A stretch of 64,000 bases of DNA from Hoyosella subflava DQS3-9A1 (GCF_000214175.1 NC_015564.1:496001-560000), one strand, 5' to 3'. Positions 39,344 through 50,095 are shown, counted from the first letter of the stretch. Translations and numbers: made by a program. The notes: a model not told the origin generated them from the letters alone.

Positions 39344-41332
39344 TTGGGGCGTTTCCTGAAGACTGCGGGCCTGTTGCTCACAGCAGCATTGTTGATTCCG
39401 ATCGCGCCCGCGAACGCTCAGCAAAACCTTCCACCCGATGGGGGCACCGTCGGGGAGCGATGGAGTCAGGCTGTCGACTCGGCGCCCCAGTATCCGTCAA
39501 TCGCGGTGGAAGAAGACGTTCCGATCATCATGAGCGACGGCGTGACTCTGCGCGCCACGATCTACCGGCCTGCTGACGCCGCTGGGCAGCCAGTGCGCGA
39601 GCCGCTTCCAGTGGTGCTCAACCTGACGCCGTATACGCGGCTTGTGAACACCCTGGTCGACGCGATCACGGAGCATCCCGAACTGGGTCCGCTCTTGCAG
39701 ACGGTTGTGCGTGACGCCAACCTCACAGGAACACCGTTTGATGGGGTCGAGGAGATCGCGAAGGTGCTCCTCGGCGGTGGGCCCCGACTGCTCGGAGTCA
39801 ACCGTGACCTCATCCAGAACGGATACACGCAGGTTGTGGTGGACGTCCGAGGGACGGGCTACTCCCAGGGCGTGTGGGACGTCTTGCAGGCACGCGAGCA
39901 GCAGGACAGTGTCGAGATTCTGGACTGGATCAGCAACCAAGCGTGGTCGGACGGCTCAGCGGCGATGGCCGGAATTTCCTACTCTGCGATCAATAGCCTG
40001 CAGGCTGCGTCGCACAGGCCACCGTCACTGAAAGCAGTGTTCGCGGTCGAGCCAGCAGAGGACCTCGCCCACGACATCGTGATGACAGGCGGAGCCGGAG
40101 GTATCGGCTTCATGCCGCTGTGGCTCACCCTTGTGAACACGCTGAAGTTCCTGCCCTCCCTTGATGCGCTGCTGACCGGTGAGTTTGATCCCGCGTGGCT
40201 GGCTGATCGGATGGCCGAGCCGTTCGTCATGGGTGAGGAGTTTGTTGAGGGGGCCTTCTTCGCTGAGGGAGTTGCTGCTCACGACGGGCCATTCTTCTGG
40301 GGTCTCAATCCGCAGATTGAGCGTATCGATGTTCCGACCTTTGTATTCGGCGCCTATCAGGACATCTTCGCCCGTGGTCAGGTCCGGATCTATGACCGGC
40401 TGCAACTTCCAGTGACGGAGAAGAAGCTGGTCATGGGGGAGAACTACCACGTCAATCCGGGCTGGCGCATGGGCGGGCCAGGTCAGCCTCCACGGCTCGA
40501 CGTGCTGGAACGCGCGTGGTTCGACCGTTGGGTTCGAGGGGTACCGAACGGCATCGAGAACTACGGGCCCATTGTGTCGGATCAGATGGGTAGCGGATGG
40601 ACAGTGTCGTCCAGTATTCCGCGGCCAGGGTCGGAGTACCGCAAGCTCTACCTTGACGCGGCGCCGAGCGGCACAGCTGCGCACGCCGTGCACGACGGCT
40701 CGCTGAATGACCAGCCGGGCGCGCCCGCCCGGCTGAGTGTCGCGCCCGGTATCGAGAACGTCTGTTCGCGTGACGCAGCGCAAGGCACCGCTGGTCTCTT
40801 TGCGATATTCGGGTCGCAATGCACGCGTGACGGCCGAACTGCGGAACGGGACGCCGTTACGTTCACGACGGCACCTATTGCGGAAGCCACGCAGATCTCG
40901 GGTCCGATGAATCTACGGCTGGTAACGCGCCACGACATGCCTGAGGGGTTCTGGCACGTCACTGTGTCTGACGTAGCTCCCGACGGCACGTCAACCACGG
41001 TGACCAGCGGTGGCCTCCTGGCTTCGCGCCGGGCGATTGATGCCGCGCGCAGCCAGACAACGCCGGATGGGGATTACATCGACGCGGTCCATCCGCTGAC
41101 GCGGGAATCAGTGCTGCCCGTGACGCCGGGGGAACCGACGGTGCTGGATATCGATCTGCGGCACACGGACGCCCTGCTCAAGGCCGGGCACCGGCTCAGG
41201 GTGAGCGTCTCCGCGTCCAGCATCGTTCGTTACATACCGCTGATTCCTGATCTGGTTGCGACTGGTCTCGCGCCCCAGCACATCGAAATCGATCCCGCGG
41301 CACCGAGCTGGCTGCTGTTCACCGCCAACTGA
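39344..41332 (+). CDS. Secreted CocE/X-Pro dipeptidyl-peptidase-type serine hydrolase
   Basis: 662 residues from TTG with AAGGCGGAG before it. A Sec signal peptide (RFLKTAGLLLTAALLIPIAP, cleavage after PANA near 25) precedes an alpha/beta hydrolase domain with nucleophile Ser212 in MAGISYSA and a conserved RGTGYSQGVWD block. The C-terminal jelly-roll domain is that of X-Pro dipeptidyl-peptidases and cocaine esterase (NLRLVTRHDMPEGFWHVTVS and RLRVSVSASS). It should hydrolyse esters or acyl-peptide bonds outside the membrane. A terminator hairpin follows. Confidence 0.9.
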   Translation: MGRFLKTAGLLLTAALLIPIAPANAQQNLPPDGGTVGERWSQAVDSAPQYPSIAVEEDVPIIMSDGVTLRATIYRPADAAGQPVREPLPVVLNLTPYTRLVNTLVDAITEHPELGPLLQTVVRDANLTGTPFDGVEEIAKVLLGGGPRLLGVNRDLIQNGYTQVVVDVRGTGYSQGVWDVLQAREQQDSVEILDWISNQAWSDGSAAMAGISYSAINSLQAASHRPPSLKAVFAVEPAEDLAHDIVMTGGAGGIGFMPLWLTLVNTLKFLPSLDALLTGEFDPAWLADRMAEPFVMGEEFVEGAFFAEGVAAHDGPFFWGLNPQIERIDVPTFVFGAYQDIFARGQVRIYDRLQLPVTEKKLVMGENYHVNPGWRMGGPGQPPRLDVLERAWFDRWVRGVPNGIENYGPIVSDQMGSGWTVSSSIPRPGSEYRKLYLDAAPSGTAAHAVHDGSLNDQPGAPARLSVAPGIENVCSRDAAQGTAGLFAIFGSQCTRDGRTAERDAVTFTTAPIAEATQISGPMNLRLVTRHDMPEGFWHVTVSDVAPDGTSTTVTSGGLLASRRAIDAARSQTTPDGDYIDAVHPLTRESVLPVTPGEPTVLDIDLRHTDALLKAGHRLRVSVSASSIVRYIPLIPDLVATGLAPQHIEIDPAAPSWLLFTAN

Positions 41333-41339
41333 GTTTCGG

Positions 41340-41391
41340 TTCGCCCACCTCCGCGCGACAACCCCAAATCTGTCGCTGAGAGGTGGGCGAA
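41340..41391. terminator. Large hairpin after the secreted hydrolase gene
   Basis: TTCGCCCACCTC pairs with GAGGTGGGCGAA, with an inner GCGACA/TGTCGC stem. It starts seven bases after the stop codon. Likely terminator separating this gene from the DUF3151 gene at 41427. Confidence 0.8.
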
Positions 41392-41426
41392 ACCAAACTC
41401 CTTCAGCCCGGCATAGCATGTGAGCC

Positions 41427-41843
41427 ATGAGTTCATTTGGTGATCTTCTCGGCCCCCAGCCCGTTTACCTTCCCGGCGACGAGGAAGCGGAGTCGCAGCT
41501 GCTGAACAAGGCTGACCCGGAGCAGGTGGCAGCCGACCATCCGACAGCCTCAATCGCGTGGGCCGCTCTTGCTGAGCGCGCCCTTGACGCTGGCGAGAAT
41601 GTCACCGCGTACGCGTTCGCGCGCACCGGTTACCACCGTGGCCTCGATCAGCTTCGCCGCCATGGGTGGAAGGGATTCGGTCCCGTGCCCTGGAATCATG
41701 AGGGCAACCAGGGTTTTCTGCGTGCAGTCGGTGCCCTCGCGCACGCGGCAAAGGCGATCGGGGAGAACGATGAGTACGCGCGGTGCCTCGATTTGCTAGA
41801 GGATTGTGACTCGCAGGCGGCAGAACAACTTGGTCTCGGTTAG
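41427..41843 (+). CDS. DUF3151 protein
   Basis: 138 residues with the DUF3151 pattern: LLGPQPVYLPGD near the start, HPTASIAWAALAERAL, AYAFARTGYHRGLDQLRRHGWKG-type block and NQGFLRAVGALAHAAKAIGE. The family is confined to actinobacteria and has no assigned function. It is cytoplasmic. The following gene overlaps its 3' end by 38 bp if the GTG at 41806 is used. Confidence 0.9.
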   Translation: MSSFGDLLGPQPVYLPGDEEAESQLLNKADPEQVAADHPTASIAWAALAERALDAGENVTAYAFARTGYHRGLDQLRRHGWKGFGPVPWNHEGNQGFLRAVGALAHAAKAIGENDEYARCLDLLEDCDSQAAEQLGLG

Positions 41844-43023
41844 AGACGCTGACCAGATCATCCGGCGTGCCGCGACAACAGTCGCGGCACGGCTCCCGCA
41901 ACCGCTGAAGGACCCGGTCCGGCGGCTGGTGCTCTCCGCGGTCCCTATTCTGCAGTGCGCGATAGCAGCTGGGCTCGCATGGTGGGTGGCGAAGGAACTG
42001 GTCGGCAACCCGGAGCCGTTCTTCGCGCCTATCGCTGCGGTGGTCTCGCTGGGGCTGACGCTCGCGACACGTGTGCGTCGCGTGTTCGAACTTCTTGCGG
42101 GGGTGGTCGTTGGCATTGGGGTCGGCGATCTGCTTGTGATGTGGATAGGGACAGGACCGTGGCAGATCGCGCTGGTGGTCGCTATGGCGATGGCTGTCGC
42201 GGTTTTTGTGGACGGTGGTCCGATCATCACGATGCAGGCGGCGACGTCTGGCGTCCTGGTCGCTACGCTGCTGCCCCCAGAAGACGGTTTGGGATTCAGC
42301 CGCATGGCCGATGCTCTGGTGGGCGGGGCGGTGGGCATTCTTGTTGTCGCTCTGGTGCCCACCCACCCGGTGCGCCGGGCCCGGCGTGATGCTGGGGCGC
42401 TGCTATGGGTGGCACGGGACGTGCTACGCCAAGCGGCAGAAGGACTGGAGCAGTCCGACGCTGCCGTGCTGGAGAAGGCCCTGCGCGAGGCGCGGGCTAC
42501 GCAACCAGGGATTGATCAGTTACGTGGTGATCTGAAGGCGGGCCGGGATATCAGCCGGTTAGCGCCGATCTACTGGGGAGCGCGAGAACGTCACCGCCGT
42601 ATCGCGGAGACCGCCGACCCGATCGACGCTGCGCTGCGCAATATCCGCGTGCTCACGAGGCGGGCGCTGACACTTGTCAAAGACGGTGAGAAGCTAAATC
42701 CGAAAGTTGTCGCGCTGGTGCGCGACCTCGGCGAGGCCACTGCGGTGGTCCGTCGAATGGTGATTGCTGATCCGGGGCAGCCGCCCGACGAGGCGGAAGC
42801 CGCACGGCGGTTGCGTACAGTGGCGCGCCAGGCGAGGCACGAAATCGTGGCGGGTGGTGGCCTCTCCTCAGGCGTCGTTCTCGCGCAAGCACGCTCGGTC
42901 ATCGTTGACCTGTTCCAGGTGTGCGGGATGAGCCGCATCTCCGCGCTCGCGACGTTGCCGCCCACGGTCCCGCACCCTGCGGTTGAGCCCGATTCAGAAT
43001 GGGATCCAGACCACAAAGATTGA
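41806..43023 (+). CDS. FUSC-like membrane protein
   Basis: About 405 residues. Six N-terminal hydrophobic segments (ILQCAIAAGLAWWVAKELVG, FFAPIAAVVSLGLTLATRV, LLAGVVVGIGVGDLLVMW, IALVVAMAMAVAVFV, ALVGGAVGILVVALV) end near 190, and a long helical cytoplasmic domain follows. This is the layout of FUSC/aromatic acid exporter-type proteins. Substrate unknown. The GTG start overlaps the DUF3151 gene; a TTG at 41830 would shorten it by eight residues. Confidence 0.8.
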   Translation: MTRRRQNNLVSVRDADQIIRRAATTVAARLPQPLKDPVRRLVLSAVPILQCAIAAGLAWWVAKELVGNPEPFFAPIAAVVSLGLTLATRVRRVFELLAGVVVGIGVGDLLVMWIGTGPWQIALVVAMAMAVAVFVDGGPIITMQAATSGVLVATLLPPEDGLGFSRMADALVGGAVGILVVALVPTHPVRRARRDAGALLWVARDVLRQAAEGLEQSDAAVLEKALREARATQPGIDQLRGDLKAGRDISRLAPIYWGARERHRRIAETADPIDAALRNIRVLTRRALTLVKDGEKLNPKVVALVRDLGEATAVVRRMVIADPGQPPDEAEAARRLRTVARQARHEIVAGGGLSSGVVLAQARSVIVDLFQVCGMSRISALATLPPTVPHPAVEPDSEWDPDHKD

Positions 43024-43082
43024 TTAACTCATGCGCATGTGTGCATACTTGGGTCGGATGCGAGGCGACCGAAGGAGGCGGT

Positions 43083-44021
43083 ATGGGTTCCGGACACGGA
43101 CACGGACACGGACACGGTCACGGGATGGGGGGCGTAACACCCGGTGAGAAGCCCACGCGTGCACGGATCAAGCGCATGCTCATTGGGCTAGCGATCCTGA
43201 GCGTTTTCCTCGTCCTCGAACTCACCGTCGGCCTCATGATTAACTCGCTCGCGCTCATTGCCGACGCGGGCCATATGCTCACCGATGTCGTCGCACTTCT
43301 GATGGGCCTAGCGGCGCTGACCCTTGCGCATCGCGGCAGTAGCAAACCCGAGCGGACCTTCGGCTGGCATCGCGCCGAGGTACTGACCGCGATAGCGAAC
43401 GCGGTGCTGCTCATCGGCATCGCGGTATACATCTTCATTGAAGCGATTGGACGCATCGGCGCCGCGCCAGACGTGCCCGGTGTGCCGTTGATCCTGGTCG
43501 CCCTCGCCGGTCTGGCTGCGAATGTCGTGGTGCTGTATCTGCTGCGCAGCGGATCAAAAGAGAGCATCGCGATGAAGGGCGCCTACATGGAGGTGCTCGC
43601 AGATGCAGTGAGCAGTGTTGGCGTGCTCGTCGCCGGCGTGCTCACCCTCGCGTTCGGGTGGGTGTACGCCGATGTCGTCGTCGGCGTGCTCATTTCGATC
43701 TGGATCGTGCCACGCGCTGTCGCACTCGCGCGCACCGCGCTACGGATCCTGACACAGGCCTCACCCGCGACGGTCGATGTCCCCGCGCTTGAAGCCGACC
43801 TCCGGGCGATTCCAGGTGTCGAAAACGTTCACGACTTGCACGTCTGGACGCTGACGACGGGCATGGACGTAGTTACCGTGCACCTGACGACGCGTGCTGA
43901 CAACCAAGCGGTGCTCCGCTCAGCGAAAAGCCTTCTCAGCAGCTACGGCCTCGAACACGCGACGGTGCAGATCGACTCTCCAGGCGAAAAAGAGCACTGC
44001 GAGGAGACCGTCACATGGTAG
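43083..44021 (+). CDS. Cation diffusion facilitator (zinc/cobalt-type exporter)
   Basis: The ATG at 43083 follows AAGGAGGCGGT and gives 312 residues; earlier in-frame starts are not needed. The N-terminus is a His-Gly repeat (HGHGHGHGHG) that can bind metal. Six membrane segments follow with LIADAGHMLTD in TM2 and MEVLADAVSSVG in TM5, the latter with Glu where many zinc members have His. The cytoplasmic domain ends the protein (ENVHDLHVWTLTTG). It exports Zn, Co or similar ions in exchange for protons. Its end overlaps the convergent gene by 11 bp. Confidence 0.93.
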   Translation: MGSGHGHGHGHGHGMGGVTPGEKPTRARIKRMLIGLAILSVFLVLELTVGLMINSLALIADAGHMLTDVVALLMGLAALTLAHRGSSKPERTFGWHRAEVLTAIANAVLLIGIAVYIFIEAIGRIGAAPDVPGVPLILVALAGLAANVVVLYLLRSGSKESIAMKGAYMEVLADAVSSVGVLVAGVLTLAFGWVYADVVVGVLISIWIVPRAVALARTALRILTQASPATVDVPALEADLRAIPGVENVHDLHVWTLTTGMDVVTVHLTTRADNQAVLRSAKSLLSSYGLEHATVQIDSPGEKEHCEETVTW

Positions 44022-44670
44022 CCCGCACCAGGCGCAGCGGCTCGGTGTGCCGGTAGAAGGTCGAACGCTTGACAGTGCGCGCGTGCGGGATGCCATCGCG
44101 GGTCAGTGTGAGTCCATGCGCGCCGAGCTGGATCGCGCGGCCAGAAAGCCATCTGCGCGGGACCAGGCGACCCCGGATCACTGACGCGCGCAAGCCGGGA
44201 AGCTCGACTGTCGGCCGGATTTCGATACCGCCCACGGGGCCCAGGAACAAGCGCTCGTCATCGACGTACGCTTCGCCGAACAGTTCACCACCAGGCGGAC
44301 CAGCAACAACTGCGCGCCCCACTACGGCGACTCCCGTGTCATCCCGGATGAGGGGCACCTCTGTCGCGTCGCCCGCGACTGCGAGGCGTGCGGCACGGTC
44401 ACCAGTGGGCAGCGAGTACCCCGCGGTGGCCGCCGTTTTCTTCGGGGTGACGTATGCGACCTCGGCCTCGAGCCGTTCGCGGCGCATCAGCCGGGTGACT
44501 ACAGCAGCCAGCGCTGCGTCCTCTCCGACGACAACGATTCTCTCGGCCGTGGCGATCAGTGGGTCGAGATCGCCACGTCCTGGTACGGTGTCGAGCGCAT
44601 GAACATGCAGAGCCGAAAGCTGCCGAGGGATTGGTGTCTCGCCGCATGCGAGGACAACGGTGGTCAACAC
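44011..44670 (-). CDS. Conserved actinobacterial protein next to purA, unknown function
   Basis: 219 residues, soluble, no signal peptide. The N-terminus (MLTTVVLACGETPIP) and RIVVVGEDAALAAVVTRLMRRERLEAEVAYV suggest a Rossmann-like alpha/beta domain related to NAD-kinase/diacylglycerol-kinase-like folds, but no kinase motif can be confirmed. From memory, a protein of similar size and sequence (Rv0358) stands beside purA in Mycobacterium tuberculosis, so the pair appears conserved. Divergent from purA with about 120 bp between. Confidence 0.75.
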   Translation of the reverse strand: MLTTVVLACGETPIPRQLSALHVHALDTVPGRGDLDPLIATAERIVVVGEDAALAAVVTRLMRRERLEAEVAYVTPKKTAATAGYSLPTGDRAARLAVAGDATEVPLIRDDTGVAVVGRAVVAGPPGGELFGEAYVDDERLFLGPVGGIEIRPTVELPGLRASVIRGRLVPRRWLSGRAIQLGAHGLTLTRDGIPHARTVKRSTFYRHTEPLRLVRATM

Positions 44671-44748
44671 GCACTCCTGGGATAAGGTTGACGTCTGGTT
44701 GTGTGCGAATACCGACCTTAATGCCTAGCTGGGCAGCGGCAGGAGTGA

Positions 44749-46083
<1,335 letters not shown>

Positions 46084-46095
46084 TCAGCACACCGA

Positions 46096-47013
46096 GTGTC
46101 CGCGCTCGAGCTGATCGTACTCGGTACCGCAAGCGCGGTACCGACGCGGCAGCGCAACCACAACGGCTACTTTGTCCGATGGGGCGCACAGGGCTACTTG
46201 TTTGACCCGGGTGAGGGCACGCAGCAGCAAATGTCACGTGCTGGACTGTCCGCGCACAACCTCACGCAGGTGTGTATCACGCACTTCCACGGCGACCACT
46301 GCCTGGGACTGCCCGGCGTGATTCAGCGGATCGCCCGCGACGGTGTGCCTCATCCCGTGGAGGTCGCTTATCCCGCTGCGGGCGAGGAGTACTTCCAGCG
46401 GCTCCGCCGTGCCAGCGAGTTTCAGCCGACCGATGTGATTAAAGCGCGGCCGCTCGAAGGCCCGAGTCCCGCGCCGTTCGGCGATCCACCGATCACCGCG
46501 CTGCCGCTGCGCCACAGCATCCCGGTGTATGGCTATCGCATCGAGGAGCCGGTGAAGACGCACATGCGCGCGGACGCGCTCGCAGCGAGAGGGGTCGCAG
46601 GCCCTAGCGTGGGTGAACTCAAAGCCAAGGGCACTCTCGTTACGTCCGCCGGTGAAGTACTTGCGCTCGCCGACTACAGCTACCGTGAGCGCGGGCGCTC
46701 CTTCGCCATCGTCATGGATACCGGCGTGTGCGCAGGTGCGGCCGCTCTCGCCAAGGGCGTCGACATGCTCTTAATCGAAGCAACGTATCTGTCATCGGAA
46801 TCTGCCCTGGCGGCAAAGTACCGTCACCTGACGGCCCGGCAGGCCGCGCGTATCGCTGCCGAGGCTGGCGTCCGGAAACTCGTGCTGACGCACTTCTCGG
46901 AACGCTACACAGCTCAAGGATTTGAGCGTTTTGCTGCCGAAGCAGCCGAGGAGTTCAGCGGTGACATCGTCATCGCTAACGACCTTGACCGGATCGGTTT
47001 TCCGGCGCGTTAG
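46096..47013 (+). CDS. rnz: Ribonuclease Z (tRNase Z), metallo-beta-lactamase fold
   Basis: 305 residues, GTG start. The zinc motif THFHGDHCLG and further ligands in LRHSIPVYGYRI, MDTGVC and LTHFSERY are all present, together with the LGTASAVPTRQRNH start typical of tRNase Z. It trims the 3' end of pre-tRNA. The 3' end overlaps the convergent membrane-protein gene by 38 bp. Confidence 0.95.
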   Translation: MSALELIVLGTASAVPTRQRNHNGYFVRWGAQGYLFDPGEGTQQQMSRAGLSAHNLTQVCITHFHGDHCLGLPGVIQRIARDGVPHPVEVAYPAAGEEYFQRLRRASEFQPTDVIKARPLEGPSPAPFGDPPITALPLRHSIPVYGYRIEEPVKTHMRADALAARGVAGPSVGELKAKGTLVTSAGEVLALADYSYRERGRSFAIVMDTGVCAGAAALAKGVDMLLIEATYLSSESALAAKYRHLTARQAARIAAEAGVRKLVLTHFSERYTAQGFERFAAEAAEEFSGDIVIANDLDRIGFPAR

Positions 47014-48088
47014 CGTTACCTGAGCGCGCACTGCGGCGTTCCCGTTCACGGTTGCCGAAGGTGGCGCGTTTGATGTCGTCGTCGTCCTCAGCACTGGAAC
47101 CGAGTGCACCCGCGATGGTGCCCATCGATGCGGAGAGCCAGGAAAGCACCAGGTAGTCCGTGAATTCTGCGGGCCGCCCGAGCATCGAGCCAAGGAATTC
47201 CCAGGAGATCACCGTGAACGCGGCGACGACCGTCGCCGCGTACAAGGAGATGTACATGAGGGTCACGCCCACCAGGATGGAGCTGATACCCGCCACGTTG
47301 TAGAGGAGCGCTTGATCCTTGTCGTGGTAGCGCGACGGGGGATCCCAGAGCCGGTTGTAGGCGACAAGCCACGTCACCATCGCCGCGATCGACATGACAC
47401 TGATCAATGACAGGCGCAGTGGACTCAGCGAGGCAGCCATTTGCCAGATGCTGGAGTAGAAGATTCCGAATGCGGCGGTAGCCGCAGCCGCTGCCATAGC
47501 GCTCGACAAACTCGGAACGAGGCGCCACGGACGGTTGATGCGGATCATGCCGATCAAGAGACGGGTGCGGCCCAGCATCCCCGACGAGGTGCGGAAGACC
47601 TGAGTGTCCTCGGAGGGCTCACCGGAAGCACGCAACTCGGATACCGCGCGGGCGATCGCAGCGACGACACGGGCGCGGAGCCGCACGACTCCGAGCGCCG
47701 GCAGGGACACTATCGCGGTGCGAAGTCCAGGCTGGGCGTCGACCACCAGCGGCTGTGTGCCGTCGCGGCGTGGCAGCTCAGTCACCACGACAGTCAGATC
47801 CCAGTCGTGCTCACGCGAGATGTCTGCCGCCGATGCGCTGACGTCGAGAACGCCGTCGTCGTTGAGCGGGAGTGAGCGGACCACAACTTCCGTGTCGTAG
47901 TCGCCGTTTTCAGGGATTTGCTCCCGCAACTTGGTCGGAAGTTGCGTCGCTACACTCTGAACTAGTTGTGCTGCCAGACCTGGGTCGGCAATGATGCCTA
48001 AACGCATTCTCCTGTCTGAGGGCAAACGATCTCCTTTCTCGTATTCACCGTTGCCTTCTGGTGCGAAAACGTGAGTGTGCTCGTCCAT
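46976..48088 (-). CDS. Membrane protein of unknown function, 5' end altered by an IS607 insertion
   Basis: As drawn from ATG 48088 it has 370 residues: a soluble N-terminal half of about 170, then four membrane segments (AAAAATAAFGIFYSSIW, LSLISVMSIAAMVTWLVAY, ISSILVGVTLMYISLYAATV and a last one) and a charged tail. I do not recognise the family. The ATG overlaps the TnpB stop by one base (TAATG) and has no ribosome-binding site of its own. AAAGGAG before TTG 48025, or ATG 48007, suggests the native protein begins with RLGIIADPG-type sequence and the first 20-27 codons are element or leader sequence. Confidence 0.75.
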   Translation of the reverse strand: MDEHTHVFAPEGNGEYEKGDRLPSDRRMRLGIIADPGLAAQLVQSVATQLPTKLREQIPENGDYDTEVVVRSLPLNDDGVLDVSASAADISREHDWDLTVVVTELPRRDGTQPLVVDAQPGLRTAIVSLPALGVVRLRARVVAAIARAVSELRASGEPSEDTQVFRTSSGMLGRTRLLIGMIRINRPWRLVPSLSSAMAAAAATAAFGIFYSSIWQMAASLSPLRLSLISVMSIAAMVTWLVAYNRLWDPPSRYHDKDQALLYNVAGISSILVGVTLMYISLYAATVVAAFTVISWEFLGSMLGRPAEFTDYLVLSWLSASMGTIAGALGSSAEDDDDIKRATFGNRERERRSARSGNANAPENRSGQGR

Positions 48089-48250
48089 TAGGCAGCCTCA
48101 CTTTTGGGTGAGGCGCTTCCATTGCTGGATTCAGGTTTCACAGCCACCAGCGCCGCCGGAGCGGTCGACTTACGGTCGGCTCCACCACTATCGAAGCAGG
48201 CACTCTGCTCCGCCCGCGCTAGTCGCGCGAGATTGATCGCGGCGTTGAGA
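48088..48250 (-). ncRNA. Candidate omega RNA scaffold at the tnpB 3' end
   Basis: Omega RNAs of IS605/IS607 elements overlap the end of tnpB and run into the right end. Here GCCTCAC and GTGAGGC (48095-48101 and 48108-48114) form a perfect 7-bp stem with a six-base loop inside the last codons, directly before the stop. That is a suitable terminal stem. The extent is a guess; the guide would be read from the sequence of the membrane-protein gene. Confidence 0.3.
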
Positions 48251-49515
48251 TCACGATCGATCACCAGGCCACACTCTGCGTTGTCGCAGACATAAACACG
48301 TTCTGACAGGGCCAGCTTGGCTTTCACTGAACCGCAACCAGAACACGTCTTCGAACTTGGATACCACCTATCGGCCTGCACGCGCTTCGAGCGGTACCAG
48401 GTGGTTTTGTAGTCGAGCTGGCGGGAGAACTCACCCAGTCCGGCATCGGCAATCGAACGATTCAAGCCTTTCTTGCGGGCACCGCCCGAGGCCATCATGT
48501 TCTTCACCGCAAGCGTCTCGGTGCCAATCACATCGAACGACTGCGCCAACAGGGTAGTGAGCTTATGCAGACGGTCCCGGCGCTGGTTCGCCACCCGCAC
48601 CTGCTGCTTCGCGATGACCTGTTGTGTTCGCAGCCATGCATTCGACGGTTCCCGCCGCGACTCGGTCACTGCGTCCCACGGACCTGCTTGGCGGGCCGCT
48701 TTGCGTTGCAAAGCCCGCAGCTTGCGCGACGCGCGCTTGAACTCTTTCCGAGCCTGCACACGCAGAACTTCCCGGCCGTCGGGTGTGGCCGCGACGACCA
48801 GGTCTTTCACCCCGAGATCAACACCCACCACGGGCGCGAGGCGTTTGACGTGAGCGGGTCTTTGCGCTGCGCGTGCGACCACGCAGGTGAAGCTCACCAG
48901 CCAATGGCCACGCTCGAACCGCACCGTCGCCTTGAGAATCCGGGCAGTGCCTGCTTCGAGGCGGCGTGCGAGCTTTCGAGTGGACTCGTGCACCCGCATA
49001 GTGCCGAGCTTCGGCAGCGTGACGTGATGGCGGTTAGCCTCGGCTCGGATGGTGCCGGTGGTGAACGCAAATTTCCTGGCAGAACGCTTGGACTTGAACG
49101 ACGGGAACCCGACACGTTGGCCTTTGCGTGTGCCTCTGCGAGACTCGTCCCAATTCTTCAACGCCGCAGCGAGGTTCTTACACGCGTTGGCGTACGCCTC
49201 TTTCGAGTTCTCTTCCCACCACGGTGTGCCGTCCTCACGCACCGCCACCTGGTGCTTGAGGCGGTTGAAGCCATTGCGCAGCGACTGGAACGACCACGAC
49301 ATGCTCGGGGTGAGATCAGCGGAGGCAATCCCGTACGACTTCTCTGCCTCACGCTGGCCGAGGTTCGCTTTCACCGCCCGCAGCATCGTGTTGTACGCGA
49401 ACCTCGCCCCGCCAGCGTGTGACTCCAACATGCTGGTTTGTGGGCCAGTCGGGTCGAGCGCGTACTGGTAAGCCTGCAACACCCACCCCTGTGGAACCTC
49501 AAACTTGGCGGCCAT
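48088..49515 (-). CDS. tnpB: TnpB, RNA-guided nuclease of an IS607-type element
   Basis: 475 residues. The RuvC triad is visible: Asp in VVGVDLGVKDLVVAA, Glu in VIGTETLAVKNM and Asp in VIDRDLNAAINLARL. The zinc finger has two CxxC-like pairs (CSGCGS and CDNAECG). The N-terminal wedge begins with LQAYQYALDPTGPQTSML. All catalytic parts are intact, so the protein may be active. TnpB uses an omega RNA made from the 3' end of its own gene to cut DNA beside a TAM, helping the element persist. It is translated after TnpA through a short overlap. Confidence 0.95.
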   Translation of the reverse strand: MAAKFEVPQGWVLQAYQYALDPTGPQTSMLESHAGGARFAYNTMLRAVKANLGQREAEKSYGIASADLTPSMSWSFQSLRNGFNRLKHQVAVREDGTPWWEENSKEAYANACKNLAAALKNWDESRRGTRKGQRVGFPSFKSKRSARKFAFTTGTIRAEANRHHVTLPKLGTMRVHESTRKLARRLEAGTARILKATVRFERGHWLVSFTCVVARAAQRPAHVKRLAPVVGVDLGVKDLVVAATPDGREVLRVQARKEFKRASRKLRALQRKAARQAGPWDAVTESRREPSNAWLRTQQVIAKQQVRVANQRRDRLHKLTTLLAQSFDVIGTETLAVKNMMASGGARKKGLNRSIADAGLGEFSRQLDYKTTWYRSKRVQADRWYPSSKTCSGCGSVKAKLALSERVYVCDNAECGLVIDRDLNAAINLARLARAEQSACFDSGGADRKSTAPAALVAVKPESSNGSASPKSEAA

Positions 49516-50095
49516 CAGGCCACCCGGTGTCGGAGTGCTTGGTCGCGGTGACGGCCCGCATCGCCCGGTTGTGTGCGCCTCGACGCCCGTACAGCCTGGC
49601 GCACATCGACGTGAGCACCTCGATCATGTCCCGGACTAGATCGTCGTCGGTTTCGCCCTCGCCGGTCACCACGATGCGGCGGCCCTGCGCTGACAGGGCC
49701 GCCTCCAGGTGCTCTACGCCGAACCGGGCGAGGCGGTCACGGTGCTCCACAACGACCACACTGGCAGAGGGGTCGGACAAAACCCGGCGGATCTTCGGGC
49801 GCTTGCCGTTCAGCCCGGACCCGACCTCGGTCACCACCTCACCCACCACATGCCCGTTCGCGGTAGCCCACTGAGTCAGTCGCGCTACCTGCCGGTCCAG
49901 GTCGGCGCGCTGGTCATGCGACGAGACCCGCGCGTACACCACGACCCGTCCGGCAGGCGAAACCTTGGCCACATCAACCCAGATCGTGCCCGAGTCCAGA
50001 CGGCGAGCGGGCACAGGCATCCGGTCTTCCCGGAACCACCTATACGCAGTCTGCGGATGCACGCCCTGTGTACGTGCCCACTCGGCCAACTTCAC
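49499..50095 (-). CDS. tnpA: IS607 transposase TnpA, small serine recombinase
   Basis: 198 residues. The N-terminal MerR-like helix-turn-helix (KLAEWARTQGVHPQTAYRWF) precedes the serine recombinase domain with the catalytic Ser in YARVSSHDQRADLDRQ and the EHRDRLARFG block. This order, DNA-binding domain first, is the mark of IS607 TnpA. It looks complete. Confidence 0.95.
   Translation of the reverse strand: MKLAEWARTQGVHPQTAYRWFREDRMPVPARRLDSGTIWVDVAKVSPAGRVVVYARVSSHDQRADLDRQVARLTQWATANGHVVGEVVTEVGSGLNGKRPKIRRVLSDPSASVVVVEHRDRLARFGVEHLEAALSAQGRRIVVTGEGETDDDLVRDMIEVLTSMCARLYGRRGAHNRAMRAVTATKHSDTGWPDGRQV

Noticed and set aside
38462-39424. 320-codon frame on the minus strand
   Set aside because: Antisense shadow of eccB, with no recognisable domain.
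43088-43122. GGACAC repeats that might be a short tandem repeat or regulatory array
   Set aside because: They simply encode the His-Gly metal-binding tail of the CDF protein.
48565-49422. 285-codon frame on the plus strand
   Set aside because: Antisense shadow of tnpB; composition typical of such shadows.
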